Source of the DNA: G020354785 sp964521285
Lineage (GTDB): Bacteria > Bacteroidota > Bacteroidia > Bacteroidales > UBA10428
DNA: 64,000 nucleotides
Direction: 5' to 3'
Assembly: GCA_964521285.1 (NCBI GenBank)
Contig: CAZFQS010000001.1
Coordinates: forward strand, 124,001-188,000
Position numbers and translations under genes: made by a program. The notes beneath the pieces were generated by a model. The model did no database searches. It had not been told where the DNA came from and worked only from the letters and a program-made list of their open reading frames with translations. Shown one piece after another: positions 36,490 through 46,320 of the stretch (its first letter is position 1; the number at the start of each line of letters is the position of its first letter).

Positions 36490-36528
36490 AGCAATAGAAC
36501 AGTAAAGCAATAGAACAGTAAAGCAATA
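36490..36528. repeat. 16-bp tandem repeat between obgE and the hybrid regulator
   Basis: The 16-bp unit AGCAATAGAACAGTAA occurs twice in perfect tandem (36490-36505, 36506-36521) and is followed by a 7-base partial unit. It lies upstream of the candidate promoter of the regulator gene. Confidence 0.7.
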
Positions 36529-36530
36529 CA

Positions 36531-36560
36531 TTCTTAATAATGATTAATGTATTATCTTTG
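36531..36560 (+). promoter_or_regulatory. candidate promoter of the hybrid two-component regulator
   Basis: -7 box TATCTTTG (36553-36560), with a TTC at 36531 placed 19 bases upstream as a weak -33. The distance to the ATG at 36621 is 60 bases. No TGTCCACC-type operator is visible here, so the regulator itself appears not to be under the site found at its targets. Confidence 0.4.
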
Positions 36561-36620
36561 TATTCCCTTGGTATTATAACAGAAAAAACATAATTTTCAG
36601 AACATTTCTTAAACGATCTT

Positions 36621-39600
36621 ATGCATTCTGTCAATTTCAAATATTACCGCTTCTTCTGGTATATAATAATTTTCACACTTGTTATACCAACCCTTTTACC
36701 AGCCCAGAAAAGCAGTATACGCTTTCAGCATTATACAGCAGACCAGGGACTTTCGCAAAACATGATTGATTGCATACTTCAGGATAGTAAAGGCTTTATG
36801 TGGTTTGGTACCTGGAATGGATTAAATCGTTTTGACGGATATTCATTTACTGTTTTTAAACAGGATCCTAAAAACATTAATACAATATCTAACAATTTTA
36901 TTTATGCTCTCTGTGAAGATAAGTACGGAAATATATGGATAGGGACCGGTGGCGGACTGAATATCTTTGTTTATGAAGCAGACAAATTTATTGAATATAA
37001 AAATAAGCCAGGTGACAGTCAAAAAATTATTTCTGACCGTATTAATGCAATTATATCTGACCGTAACGGGGACATATGGATTGGAACTGATAAAGGTGCC
37101 GATAAAATAAAAATTGATAATAAGTCTGGAGATATAAAAGAAGTTTATCATTTTATCAGCAGCAGCCGGCCCGGAGATCTTTCAGATAATAACGTATTGA
37201 CCATCTATGAGGATAAAAATGACAATATCTGGATAGGCACAGATAATGGATTAAATCTTTACAACAGGGAGAGCAACATATTTAAAGTTTTTCAGAATCA
37301 GCCTCAAAACCCTAACAGCCTGGCTGAAAATACAATAAATACAGTATACCAGGATAGCCAGGGATTTTTATGGATTGGCACTAATACCGGTTTAAGTAAA
37401 ATGGATGTTAATCTACAGACATTTACTAACTATTATCATGATCCTGCTAATCCTTTTTCATTAGTACATAATGCCGTAAAAAGCATTACCGAAGATTTAA
37501 ATGAGAAACTCATTTTTGGCACTTTAGGCGGAATGAGCATATATAACCACAAAGATGACAATTTCAGTAATTCTGTTCAGCAGCTTAATACATCATACGG
37601 ACTTAACAATGATTTTATAAATTGTGTTTATGCTGACCATAAGGGGAACATATGGATTGGAACCGAAAGAGGAGGTATAAATAAATATAATATTTATCAA
37701 AAGAATTTTGAGTTTCTTGAACATGAATCAGGAAATACCAATAGTCTGAGTCACAAAACAGTAAACTCTATCCGGGAAGATGATGGTAATATCTGGATAG
37801 GCACTGCTGGCGGAGGATTAAATAAATTCAACAAAAAAAACCAAAATTTCAGACATTTCAAGTATGAAGCGGGTAATCCAAACTCTCTGGCAAGCGATTT
37901 TATTACCTCTATATACAGGGATAAAAACAATAATCTGTGGGTTGGTTCCTGGGGAGGAGGTTTACATAAATTAATGCCCGGTAATGAAACTTCCGGCATA
38001 TTCATTAATTACCAGAGTGATCCCCAACATAATAACAGCCTTATTAACGACTTTGTATCATCCATAACAGAAGATAAACATGGCAACCTGTGGATCGGGA
38101 CACTGGGCGGACTTGATAAATTCAATACTGTAACAAATAAATTCGAACATTTTACAGGTGAGCATGAATATAAAAGGGTAGACCAGGTAGGATGTCTTCA
38201 TTTTGATAAGTGGGACAATTTATGGGTCGGTACAATAGAGGGATTATTTAAAATTTATGCCGGTGAAAATGGAGATATTGATACGCGGAAAAGCAAAGTA
38301 AAGTACTTTATTAACGACCCGGAGAAAAAGAATAGTATAAGCGGAAATTACGTTATTTCGATTTGCGCTGATAAGAATAATAATTTGTGGTTCGGAACTT
38401 ACGGTAATGGTCTGAATAAGCTAATTTTCGATACACTGGATAATAATGATGAAGAAATATTTGTAAGTTATACTGAAACTGACGGACTGTCGAATAACGT
38501 AGTGTATGGAATACTTGAGGATGAGGTTGGAAACCTGTGGCTTAGCACTGACAATGGTTTATCGAAATTTGACCCGGGAAAAGAGGAATTCAGAAACTAT
38601 TACGTTGCGGACGGATTGCAAAGTAACCAGTTCTACTGGTCAGCCTGTTATAAAAACAAATACGGGAAAATGTATTTTGGAAGCATGAACGGGCTGAATG
38701 CTTTTTATCCCGAAAAAATTATTGATATCAATAATACTCCTCAGATAATAATTACCGATTTCAAGATTTATAACCGTTCCGTGGAAGTTGGTGAAAAATA
38801 TAATAACCGTGTAATATTAAGCAAAGCAATTACCCATACCGATCATCTGGTAATATCATATAAATCCAATGAGCTATCATTCGAATTTTCCGCACTTGAT
38901 TTTGATCAGCCTGATAAAATAGAATATGCTTATAAAATGGAAAATTTTGATAATCAATGGACATATGTAAGCTCAAACCGAAGGTTTGCAAGCTATACAA
39001 ACCTTAAGGGCGGGGATTATACATTTTTTGTGAATGCCACAAATAACTTTGGCAAATGGAGTGACAATCCATTGAAAATTAAAATTACTATAGTCCCCCC
39101 GTTCTGGGTAACATTGTGGTTTAAGATGATAGTGGCCTTATTCCTTATATCTGCAATAATAGCCTATAACAGGTATCGCACTTATACACTGAAAAATCAA
39201 AAGAAAAAACTCGAAAAGCTTGTAAAGGAAAGAACAAATAAAATCGAAGAACAAAAAGAGGAACTGATTGTACAGGCAAATAATCTGAAAGAATCAAACC
39301 TGCAACTGGAAAAAAGACAGAAACAAATTGAAGGCCAGAAGAAACAGCTTGAAAATCAAAATATAGAAATTCTTGAACAGCGGGACAAGCTTATTGAACT
39401 GAATAAGAAAGTCCAGCATATCAATCAGCAGCAATTGAAATTCTTTACTCACATTTCACATGAATTTCGCACTCCGCTAACCCTTATTATTACTCCGATA
39501 GAACAATTAATCAAAAGACTTGATGAAACGAGTCCAAATCACAGCAAATTGCAGCTCGTTTATAAAAATGCGCAAAGGTTACTCCATCTGATAAATCAGC

Positions 39601-41090
39601 TTATGGAGATAAGAAAAGTTGAAAAGGGTAAAATTGAACTTGCAGCATCCAAAGGTAACATTGTAAAATTTGTTAAGAATATCGCCCAGTCCTTCTCAGG
39701 ACTTACAGTACAACGCAATATCGAATTCAATATAATTGCTGATTCCGAAATTATTGAAATATATTTCGACAGGGACAAAGTCGAAAATATAGTGTATAAC
39801 CTCCTTTCAAATGCCTTTAAATACACACCTGAAAAAGGACGTATAAGCATTGAAATAAAAACCAGTACCGGGGACCATATCCCGCATGAAGAAATTCCAA
39901 TTATTGACAAACATAACTATAAACATATAGAAATCAAAGAATATGCTGAAATCAGGGTAAGTGATTCAGGCCCCGGTATAGAGCATAACCACATAAAGGA
40001 TATATTCCGCCGGTTCTATCGTATTCACTCACATATAAGCCACAAGATTCAGGGTACAGGTATTGGATTATTCCTGACCAAGGAGCTGGTAAAAGCGCAT
40101 AAAGGTTTGTTGTTTGTAAGAAGTGAACCAGATAAAGGTTCATCGTTCAGTGTATTACTGCCAATGGGAAATAAGTACCTCACACCTGATGAAATAATAA
40201 AAGACAGAAGTCTAATTACAGAAACCAGCAAAAAAATACACATACAAATACTTGCTGAACATTCTAACAGCAGTCAGGTTAAGAGTATAAAAGAATATTC
40301 TAATATAACGGAAAATAATAACGAAAAACCATTATTATTATTCATCGATGACGACGATGACTTATGCTCCTATGCATGTGAATATTTTAGTAAATCCTTT
40401 AATGTTATAAGTGCGATAAACGGACAGGAAGGATTTGAAAAAGCTTACGAATACTCACCAGACCTCATTATATCCGATATAATTATGCCTGAAGTTGACG
40501 GACTGGAAATGTGCACGCGTCTGAAATCAGATATCAACACCTCGCATATCCCTGTTATTCTGCTTACCGCACGCTCAGAAGTAGAAAATTATGTAGAAGG
40601 ATTTGAAACAGGTGCGGATGATTATATACCAAAGCCTTTCAATATTGAAGTTCTCGAGGCAAAATCAAAAAGCCTGATAGAAAACAGGAGAAAATTAAGA
40701 AAGTCCTTTATCCGAAGTCTGGAATTTGTGCCAAAAGATATAACTACTTCGCATACAGATGAACAATTCCTGCAACGGACTCTTGAAATTATTGAAAATA
40801 ACCTTACCAATCCGGGATTCGGAGTTCAGAAGCTAGCTGGAGAAATGTGTGTAAGCCGAAGTTTATTGCATAAAAAGCTTACTGCGATTGTTGATCTGTC
40901 GGCAAATGATTTTATTACTCTCATTAAACTTAAGAAATCAGCATTGCTTTTGCTTAACAGTAATTTAACTATATCTGAAATAGCATTTGAAGCTGGGTTT
41001 AATGACCCTAAATATTTTAGCCGCTGCTTTAAAAAACATTTTGGTAAATCACCTTCAGATTATCTTAGTGAAAAAATTCAGGCTCAGTAA
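36621..41090 (+). CDS. hybrid two-component system regulator (sensor kinase, receiver and AraC in one protein)
   Basis: 1489 residues. A signal/anchor is followed by two seven-bladed propeller regions built of NIWIGT repeats (about residues 30-720), a Y_Y_Y domain (745-825), a transmembrane helix (about 830-848) and a coiled coil. The kinase has phospho-acceptor H947 in ISHEFRTPLTL and an ATPase domain with DSGPGIEHNHIKDIF. The receiver has acidic IDDDDDLC and phospho-acceptor D1286 in IISDIIMPEVDG. An AraC-type double helix-turn-helix ends the protein (about 1390-1487). Such proteins sense an oligosaccharide in the periplasm and activate the matching PUL. It sits directly in front of susCD. 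Target sites are proposed at 41181, 49776 and 60889; the ligand is probably an arabino-oligosaccharide, by context. Confidence 0.93.
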   Translation: MHSVNFKYYRFFWYIIIFTLVIPTLLPAQKSSIRFQHYTADQGLSQNMIDCILQDSKGFMWFGTWNGLNRFDGYSFTVFKQDPKNINTISNNFIYALCEDKYGNIWIGTGGGLNIFVYEADKFIEYKNKPGDSQKIISDRINAIISDRNGDIWIGTDKGADKIKIDNKSGDIKEVYHFISSSRPGDLSDNNVLTIYEDKNDNIWIGTDNGLNLYNRESNIFKVFQNQPQNPNSLAENTINTVYQDSQGFLWIGTNTGLSKMDVNLQTFTNYYHDPANPFSLVHNAVKSITEDLNEKLIFGTLGGMSIYNHKDDNFSNSVQQLNTSYGLNNDFINCVYADHKGNIWIGTERGGINKYNIYQKNFEFLEHESGNTNSLSHKTVNSIREDDGNIWIGTAGGGLNKFNKKNQNFRHFKYEAGNPNSLASDFITSIYRDKNNNLWVGSWGGGLHKLMPGNETSGIFINYQSDPQHNNSLINDFVSSITEDKHGNLWIGTLGGLDKFNTVTNKFEHFTGEHEYKRVDQVGCLHFDKWDNLWVGTIEGLFKIYAGENGDIDTRKSKVKYFINDPEKKNSISGNYVISICADKNNNLWFGTYGNGLNKLIFDTLDNNDEEIFVSYTETDGLSNNVVYGILEDEVGNLWLSTDNGLSKFDPGKEEFRNYYVADGLQSNQFYWSACYKNKYGKMYFGSMNGLNAFYPEKIIDINNTPQIIITDFKIYNRSVEVGEKYNNRVILSKAITHTDHLVISYKSNELSFEFSALDFDQPDKIEYAYKMENFDNQWTYVSSNRRFASYTNLKGGDYTFFVNATNNFGKWSDNPLKIKITIVPPFWVTLWFKMIVALFLISAIIAYNRYRTYTLKNQKKKLEKLVKERTNKIEEQKEELIVQANNLKESNLQLEKRQKQIEGQKKQLENQNIEILEQRDKLIELNKKVQHINQQQLKFFTHISHEFRTPLTLIITPIEQLIKRLDETSPNHSKLQLVYKNAQRLLHLINQLMEIRKVEKGKIELAASKGNIVKFVKNIAQSFSGLTVQRNIEFNIIADSEIIEIYFDRDKVENIVYNLLSNAFKYTPEKGRISIEIKTSTGDHIPHEEIPIIDKHNYKHIEIKEYAEIRVSDSGPGIEHNHIKDIFRRFYRIHSHISHKIQGTGIGLFLTKELVKAHKGLLFVRSEPDKGSSFSVLLPMGNKYLTPDEIIKDRSLITETSKKIHIQILAEHSNSSQVKSIKEYSNITENNNEKPLLLFIDDDDDLCSYACEYFSKSFNVISAINGQEGFEKAYEYSPDLIISDIIMPEVDGLEMCTRLKSDINTSHIPVILLTARSEVENYVEGFETGADDYIPKPFNIEVLEAKSKSLIENRRKLRKSFIRSLEFVPKDITTSHTDEQFLQRTLEIIENNLTNPGFGVQKLAGEMCVSRSLLHKKLTAIVDLSANDFITLIKLKKSALLLLNSNLTISEIAFEAGFNDPKYFSRCFKKHFGKSPSDYLSEKIQAQ

Positions 41091-41180
41091 ACAGCCTGTC
41101 GTTTCATTAATAATCTTATTAAATTCTCACCCGGGTATATAATATTTTCAGAATTCCTGCCCTAACTTTAAGTAAACATT

Positions 41181-41237
41181 TGTCCACTTCATTTACAAGA
41201 ATGTCCACCTACTACACTTCCATGTAATATAATTTTG
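41181..41237 (+). promoter_or_regulatory. operator (two 21-bp spaced half-sites) and -7 box of the susCD operon
   Basis: TGTCCAC at 41181-41187 and TGTCCACC at 41202-41209 are direct repeats with starts 21 bp apart, two helical turns. The -7 box TAATTTTG (41230-41237) begins exactly 49 bp after the first half-site, so the second half-site covers the -33 position. The same geometry recurs at 49776, and with a weaker -7 match at 60889. Seen: repeats and spacing. Inferred: binding site for the AraC domain of the hybrid regulator. Confidence 0.65.
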
Positions 41238-41272
41238 AATAAAGCAAATTTAATTAAACTAAACCTAATAAT

Positions 41273-44200
41273 ATGAAAGAAAAACTCCTATTAATCCTAT
41301 ACTTTACAGGATTACTCTTATTGTTTAATATAGCAGTAAGTTTTGGTCAGGGATTTACGGTAAGGGGTACTATTTCAGATGCAACCACTGAAGCAGGACT
41401 TCCCGGCGTAAATATTGTAGAGAAAGGAACAACCAACGGTACAATAACCGATATGGATGGAAAATATAGTATTGAAGTAGCTGACCCGTCTTCAGAACTT
41501 GAATTTTCGTACGTCGGTTATCTTACTGAAACTGTTCGGGTGAACGGACGGCAGGAAATTAACTTCGCTATGGTTGAAGATATCATGCAACTGGAGGAAC
41601 TTGTGGTAGTTGGTTATGGGAGCCAGAGGAAAATCGATCTTACCGGATCTGTTTCTGTTGTAAATACAGAAAATCTGGAGAAAATTACCTCAAACAGTAT
41701 TGCAAAGGTGTTGCAAGGGCAAACACCCGGTGTTCAGGTATATGGCGGAGGCGAACCCGGGGCCCTTCCAAAAGTCCAGATAAGAGGCATAGGTACTTTT
41801 TTAAATAGCGATCCTTTATATGTGATAGATGGTGTTCCTATTGCCAATGTAACCAATATAAATATTTCAGGAGAAAGTATGTTATTTGAAAATCATCAGC
41901 CGGGTTATGGTTCTCTTGCTCCCACCGGAGGCATTTCAGATTTCAATCCTTCTGATATAGAATCTGTGCAAGTACTGAAAGATGCATCAGCAGCTGCAAT
42001 CTATGGAGCACGTGGCGCAAATGGTGTAATAATCATTACAACCAAAAGGGGAAAAGCAGGTGCTGTAAAAATTAACTATGAAGGCAGCTATGGTATTCAG
42101 AATGTTGCCAAGAGAATGGATTTGACAAAGAGGGAACAGTTCCAGGAAATTAGTAACCTTGCCCGCACAAATGATAATTCTCAGCCGGCTCCTGTAAATA
42201 ACCCGGCCGCTGTAACGTTTTATATTGACAGCATTGATACTGACTGGCAGGAAGAATTCTTTACCCAGGGATACATCACTGATCATAATTTGTCATTTCA
42301 GGGAGGAACAGAAAACTCCGGTTATTATGCAAGCATCAGTTATTTTGACCAGACCGGTACAGTGGTAGGTCCTGGTCCGAGATATACCAAATACGGAGCC
42401 AGGCTTAACCTTGACCAGAAAAAAGGCAGGTTCACGTTCGGACAGTCCTTATCATATACATTTTCTGATCAGGTAAGGCTGGCCAATACACGCTGGAATG
42501 ACATCATGACCGAACTTGTTATTGCTATTCCTACAGTTCCTGTATACGATTCGATAAATTTAGGAGGTTATGGTGGCGGAACACCTTTTTATGATCAGAT
42601 AGCCGGAAATCCGGTTGCATTTAACAATCTGCACGAGATTAATTTTAAAAGACACCGGTTCTTTGGTGTGGTTTTTGGTGAAGTGGAGATTTTAAAAGGC
42701 TTAAGTTACAGGCTAAATCTCAGTTACGATCGTTCGGAATGGTTCAACAAGGAATTTGTACCTGAATATAGAGTCGGAGACAGGCATACATGGTCAAGAC
42801 CAATGTTGAGTGTATGGCGCGGTGAAAATCCCATTATGATTATGGAACACCTGTTGAATTTTAAGAAGGTAATTGGAAAACATGATATAGCAGCTGTTGC
42901 CGGATATACGGCTCAAAAAGACCACACAGAAGATATTTATGGCCATGCGGAAGGCTATGCAAGACCTTATCTGAATAAGGTCCTTAGCGGGGTTTCTTCA
43001 GGCCAGAGCAGTAAAAACAGAAGAATTGAACATGCGATGTTATCCTATCTTGGTCGTATCAATTATTCCTATGACGATAAATATCTGGTTACTGCCTCTA
43101 TGAGGAGGGACTATTCTTCGAACTTCAGTCCGCTAAATAAATACGGCGATTTTCCATCCTTTGCATTAGGATGGAAGGTAAGCAATGAAGGATTCTTTAA
43201 TGTTCCCTTTATCAACGTGTTAAAAATCAGGGGAGGATGGGGAAAAATCGGTAATGAAAATATTGATCCTTATCTTTATGAATCATACGTTAACAATGCT
43301 GTAAATTATATATTTAATGGTCAATTAACTCCCGGAACTACGCAAACCAGGGCTATTGATCCTCAAATCCGCTGGGAAGAAAGAGTGACCAGTTATGCCG
43401 GTTTTGATTTGGCTATGTGGAGCAACAGAATTGAACTTTCTGCTGAATATTACCGTAATGAGGCAAATGATATATTGATGGGATATCCCCTGCCCATTTC
43501 CTCCGGTGCTATTGCTTTTCAGATAGATGCTGCCAATGTCGCTTCCATGGTAAATAAAGGAGTAGAGATCACTGCCAGGTACCGGAAATTCGAGGGCGAT
43601 TTCCACTATGAGATAAGCGGAAACATTGCGACATTGAAAAATGAAGTTACAGACCTTGGTCTCACAGGCATTCCCATTGAAACAAACTCGACTAAAACCG
43701 AGGTGGGTAGTGAATTAGGAGAGTTGTACGGACATGTATTCGAAGGCATATTCCAATCGGCAGATGAAATTAACACCGTACCCCCCGATGATCCTCTCTT
43801 TGATCCCAATAAACATGCCTATCAGCATCCCCAGACCAAACCGGGCGATGTCAAATTCAAAGATATTAACGGACGTGATGAGGATGGAAACCTGACAGGA
43901 CAACCCGATGGCCAGATTGACGTCGATGATCAAACATATCTTGGCTCTCCCTTTCCTAAATTCACCTATGGATTTAATGCAAGTGCGGATTATAAAGGTT
44001 TTGATATTTCCATATTTATCCAGGGTGTTTATGGTAACAAAGTCTATAATGGGTTGTACCAGGTGATGAATTCATTGGTCGAAGGTAATTACTCCGTCGA
44101 GTCGTATGAGAACTACTGGAGAGAAGACAGGCCTTCAGATACATGGCCAAGACCAACCAGAAACGATCACAACGGAAATAACCGTGCTTCCGATAGATGG

Positions 44201-44482
44201 ATACAGGATGGGTCATACCTGAAGATACAAAATGTACAATTGGGCTATACTATACCCGTAAATATTCTGAATCGGATTCAGGGAATAGGAATAGAGAATT
44301 TCAGAATTTATCTTCAGGCCCAGAACCTGTTCAGTTTTACCAAACTGGTTTGTTACGACCCTGATTTTATAAATGATCGCGACCAGGATAATCCGGTAAG
44401 TGACCTGTTCACAAAGGGTGTACTCGGGGGTTCGTTTCCTTCACCCAGGACTTTAATGGTTGGGGTTAGTTTATCACTTTAA
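41273..44482 (+). CDS. SusC/RagA-family TonB-dependent outer-membrane transporter
   Basis: A 1069-residue protein with a signal peptide ending near AVSFGQ, a CarboxypepD-regulatory-like domain (about 28-105, TVRGTISDATTEAGLPGVNI), a plug (about 110-270, containing VVVGYGSQRKIDLTGSVSVV) and a 22-strand barrel with a C-terminal aromatic strand. With the SusD lipoprotein 21 bases downstream it forms the lidded pump that imports oligosaccharides using TonB energy. The position beside the hybrid regulator and shared operator with GH51/GH43 genes suggests arabino-oligosaccharides as substrate. The N-terminal extension is the normal type, not the anti-sigma-interacting one. Confidence 0.96.
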   Translation: MKEKLLLILYFTGLLLLFNIAVSFGQGFTVRGTISDATTEAGLPGVNIVEKGTTNGTITDMDGKYSIEVADPSSELEFSYVGYLTETVRVNGRQEINFAMVEDIMQLEELVVVGYGSQRKIDLTGSVSVVNTENLEKITSNSIAKVLQGQTPGVQVYGGGEPGALPKVQIRGIGTFLNSDPLYVIDGVPIANVTNINISGESMLFENHQPGYGSLAPTGGISDFNPSDIESVQVLKDASAAAIYGARGANGVIIITTKRGKAGAVKINYEGSYGIQNVAKRMDLTKREQFQEISNLARTNDNSQPAPVNNPAAVTFYIDSIDTDWQEEFFTQGYITDHNLSFQGGTENSGYYASISYFDQTGTVVGPGPRYTKYGARLNLDQKKGRFTFGQSLSYTFSDQVRLANTRWNDIMTELVIAIPTVPVYDSINLGGYGGGTPFYDQIAGNPVAFNNLHEINFKRHRFFGVVFGEVEILKGLSYRLNLSYDRSEWFNKEFVPEYRVGDRHTWSRPMLSVWRGENPIMIMEHLLNFKKVIGKHDIAAVAGYTAQKDHTEDIYGHAEGYARPYLNKVLSGVSSGQSSKNRRIEHAMLSYLGRINYSYDDKYLVTASMRRDYSSNFSPLNKYGDFPSFALGWKVSNEGFFNVPFINVLKIRGGWGKIGNENIDPYLYESYVNNAVNYIFNGQLTPGTTQTRAIDPQIRWEERVTSYAGFDLAMWSNRIELSAEYYRNEANDILMGYPLPISSGAIAFQIDAANVASMVNKGVEITARYRKFEGDFHYEISGNIATLKNEVTDLGLTGIPIETNSTKTEVGSELGELYGHVFEGIFQSADEINTVPPDDPLFDPNKHAYQHPQTKPGDVKFKDINGRDEDGNLTGQPDGQIDVDDQTYLGSPFPKFTYGFNASADYKGFDISIFIQGVYGNKVYNGLYQVMNSLVEGNYSVESYENYWREDRPSDTWPRPTRNDHNGNNRASDRWIQDGSYLKIQNVQLGYTIPVNILNRIQGIGIENFRIYLQAQNLFSFTKLVCYDPDFINDRDQDNPVSDLFTKGVLGGSFPSPRTLMVGVSLSL

Positions 44483-44503
44483 GTAAATAAAATATCAATA
44501 AAT

Positions 44504-46165
44504 ATGAGAACAATAAAATATATACCAGTATTAGCGGGCATGATTTTCTTAGCCACATCATGCAGCGAGGATTTTGTTGATCTTACAAATCCGAATCAAA
44601 TAACTACGGGTTCTTTCTGGAAAACAGAGGATGATGCCGTGCTCGGTACCAATGCAATGTACCAGGCTTTGATATATGATGGAACTTACATGCGCTTTGG
44701 CCCATGGGTAATGGATGTAAGGGCTGATGACGCTTTAAGTACTACTCCCGGCTATTTTCCCGAAGATGTAGCCAATTATATCGTTGATGCAGCCAACATA
44801 GCTTATCGCATGCCGTGGGAACATAATTATGTTGGTGTCTGGAGAGCAAACCAGGTACTCGATAACATCGAAGGTATACCAATGGACGAGGGCCTTAAGG
44901 CAAGGTGTAAAGGTGAAGCATATTTTATCAGGGGTTTATGTTACTTCAATCTTTTAAATCTGTTCAGAAATGTTGTGCTTTACGATCATATAGCTCAGTC
45001 TGTAGATGATTATTACATACCACAATCTTCCCCTGAGGAGGTATGGCAATTTGCTATTCAGAATTTCAAGAATGCAACAGATAATTGCTGGACCAAGGAT
45101 GAAGTTGTTGCTGAAAAACAGTTAGGACGTGCAACCAAAGCCGCTGCAGCTGCATTTTTAGCAAAATCATATGTGATCAACCACCAGTTTGATTCTGCTG
45201 CCCCGGTATTATTGGATATTATCAGCACAGCTGACGGCGGAAATCAGAAATATGGCGAGTACAAGCTTGTAGATAATTACCGGGATAATTTCACAGAGGA
45301 AAACGAAAATAATTCTGAATCCATATTTGAGATTCAGTATGCAGAGATTGCAGGCCTTAGTGTTCAGGGTTTTACAGGAGATCCTCAGCCAGACTGGTTA
45401 AAAACAGATGCTCATCATAAAGGACTTGCAGCACAACCGTGGGGTTGGGGGGACCTTGCTCCTAACCCATGGATATATGAGCAGTTTCAGCTGGAAAAAA
45501 CTGTTGACGGTAAAAGAGACCCCAGGATGGAAGCAAGCCTCATCTTTTATCATGATGATGATCCCACTTACACAATTTACGGATTTAATCAGGACAGCCT
45601 TCTTCCAGCCGAGTATCAACCTGATCCCGCGCATCCGGTAACCCCTCTTGAGGCTATGACATTTGCTACACCTGATGTTGTATCTGACACTTTTAAAGTT
45701 TTTATCAGGAAATGGCTTACTGAAGATCCTGTAGTGGAAGATGCATGGCTTTCAACTATCAATCGCCGTGTTATGAGGTATGATGATGTCTTGTTACTTT
45801 ATGCAGAATGTCAGAATGAACTGAACAACCGTGCGGCATGTGCAAAATATATACAAATTGTACGCGACAGGGCAAATTTACCTGACCGTGAAGCTGAATT
45901 TGCAGGTTTTACACAGGAGCAGATGCGTGATCAGATAGATCACGAACGCTTGCTGGAATTCTGTTTTGAAGCCTGGCGGTATATTGATATGTTAAGATGG
46001 GGCTGGTTTGACGATGACAATCCTGAGACTTTCATAATTGACGAGCTAAGATTGCGTGATCCTGAATATCTTAACTGGATTCCGGGACGTGAATATATGG
46101 CAATTCCGCCCGAAGAAATATCAAGGACAAATGGTATAGTCAAACAAAATCCCGGCTGGAATTGA
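44504..46165 (+). CDS. SusD/RagB-family glycan-binding lipoprotein
   Basis: A 553-residue lipoprotein with C20 in FLATSC as lipidation site, then SEDF. The body has the TPR-like helices of SusD (CKGEAYFIRGLCYFNLLNLFR) and the typical C-terminal region (FEAWRYIDMLRWGW, then REYMAIPPEEI with a terminal NPGW). It forms the extracellular lid of the SusC barrel. It follows susC by 21 bases and is co-transcribed. Confidence 0.96.
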   Translation: MRTIKYIPVLAGMIFLATSCSEDFVDLTNPNQITTGSFWKTEDDAVLGTNAMYQALIYDGTYMRFGPWVMDVRADDALSTTPGYFPEDVANYIVDAANIAYRMPWEHNYVGVWRANQVLDNIEGIPMDEGLKARCKGEAYFIRGLCYFNLLNLFRNVVLYDHIAQSVDDYYIPQSSPEEVWQFAIQNFKNATDNCWTKDEVVAEKQLGRATKAAAAAFLAKSYVINHQFDSAAPVLLDIISTADGGNQKYGEYKLVDNYRDNFTEENENNSESIFEIQYAEIAGLSVQGFTGDPQPDWLKTDAHHKGLAAQPWGWGDLAPNPWIYEQFQLEKTVDGKRDPRMEASLIFYHDDDPTYTIYGFNQDSLLPAEYQPDPAHPVTPLEAMTFATPDVVSDTFKVFIRKWLTEDPVVEDAWLSTINRRVMRYDDVLLLYAECQNELNNRAACAKYIQIVRDRANLPDREAEFAGFTQEQMRDQIDHERLLEFCFEAWRYIDMLRWGWFDDDNPETFIIDELRLRDPEYLNWIPGREYMAIPPEEISRTNGIVKQNPGWN

Positions 46166-46320
46166 TGATATTGTGTTGGCCGGACTAAATAACAACAGTT
46201 ATTCTATCCGGGCAAAATATTAAAACTGTAAAAATTTTATTATCTTTAATAAAAACTCGAATAGAAATTATTTTAATTGTTTAAATTAACTAACAAATGT
46301 CTAACTTAAATTTTAAACTT

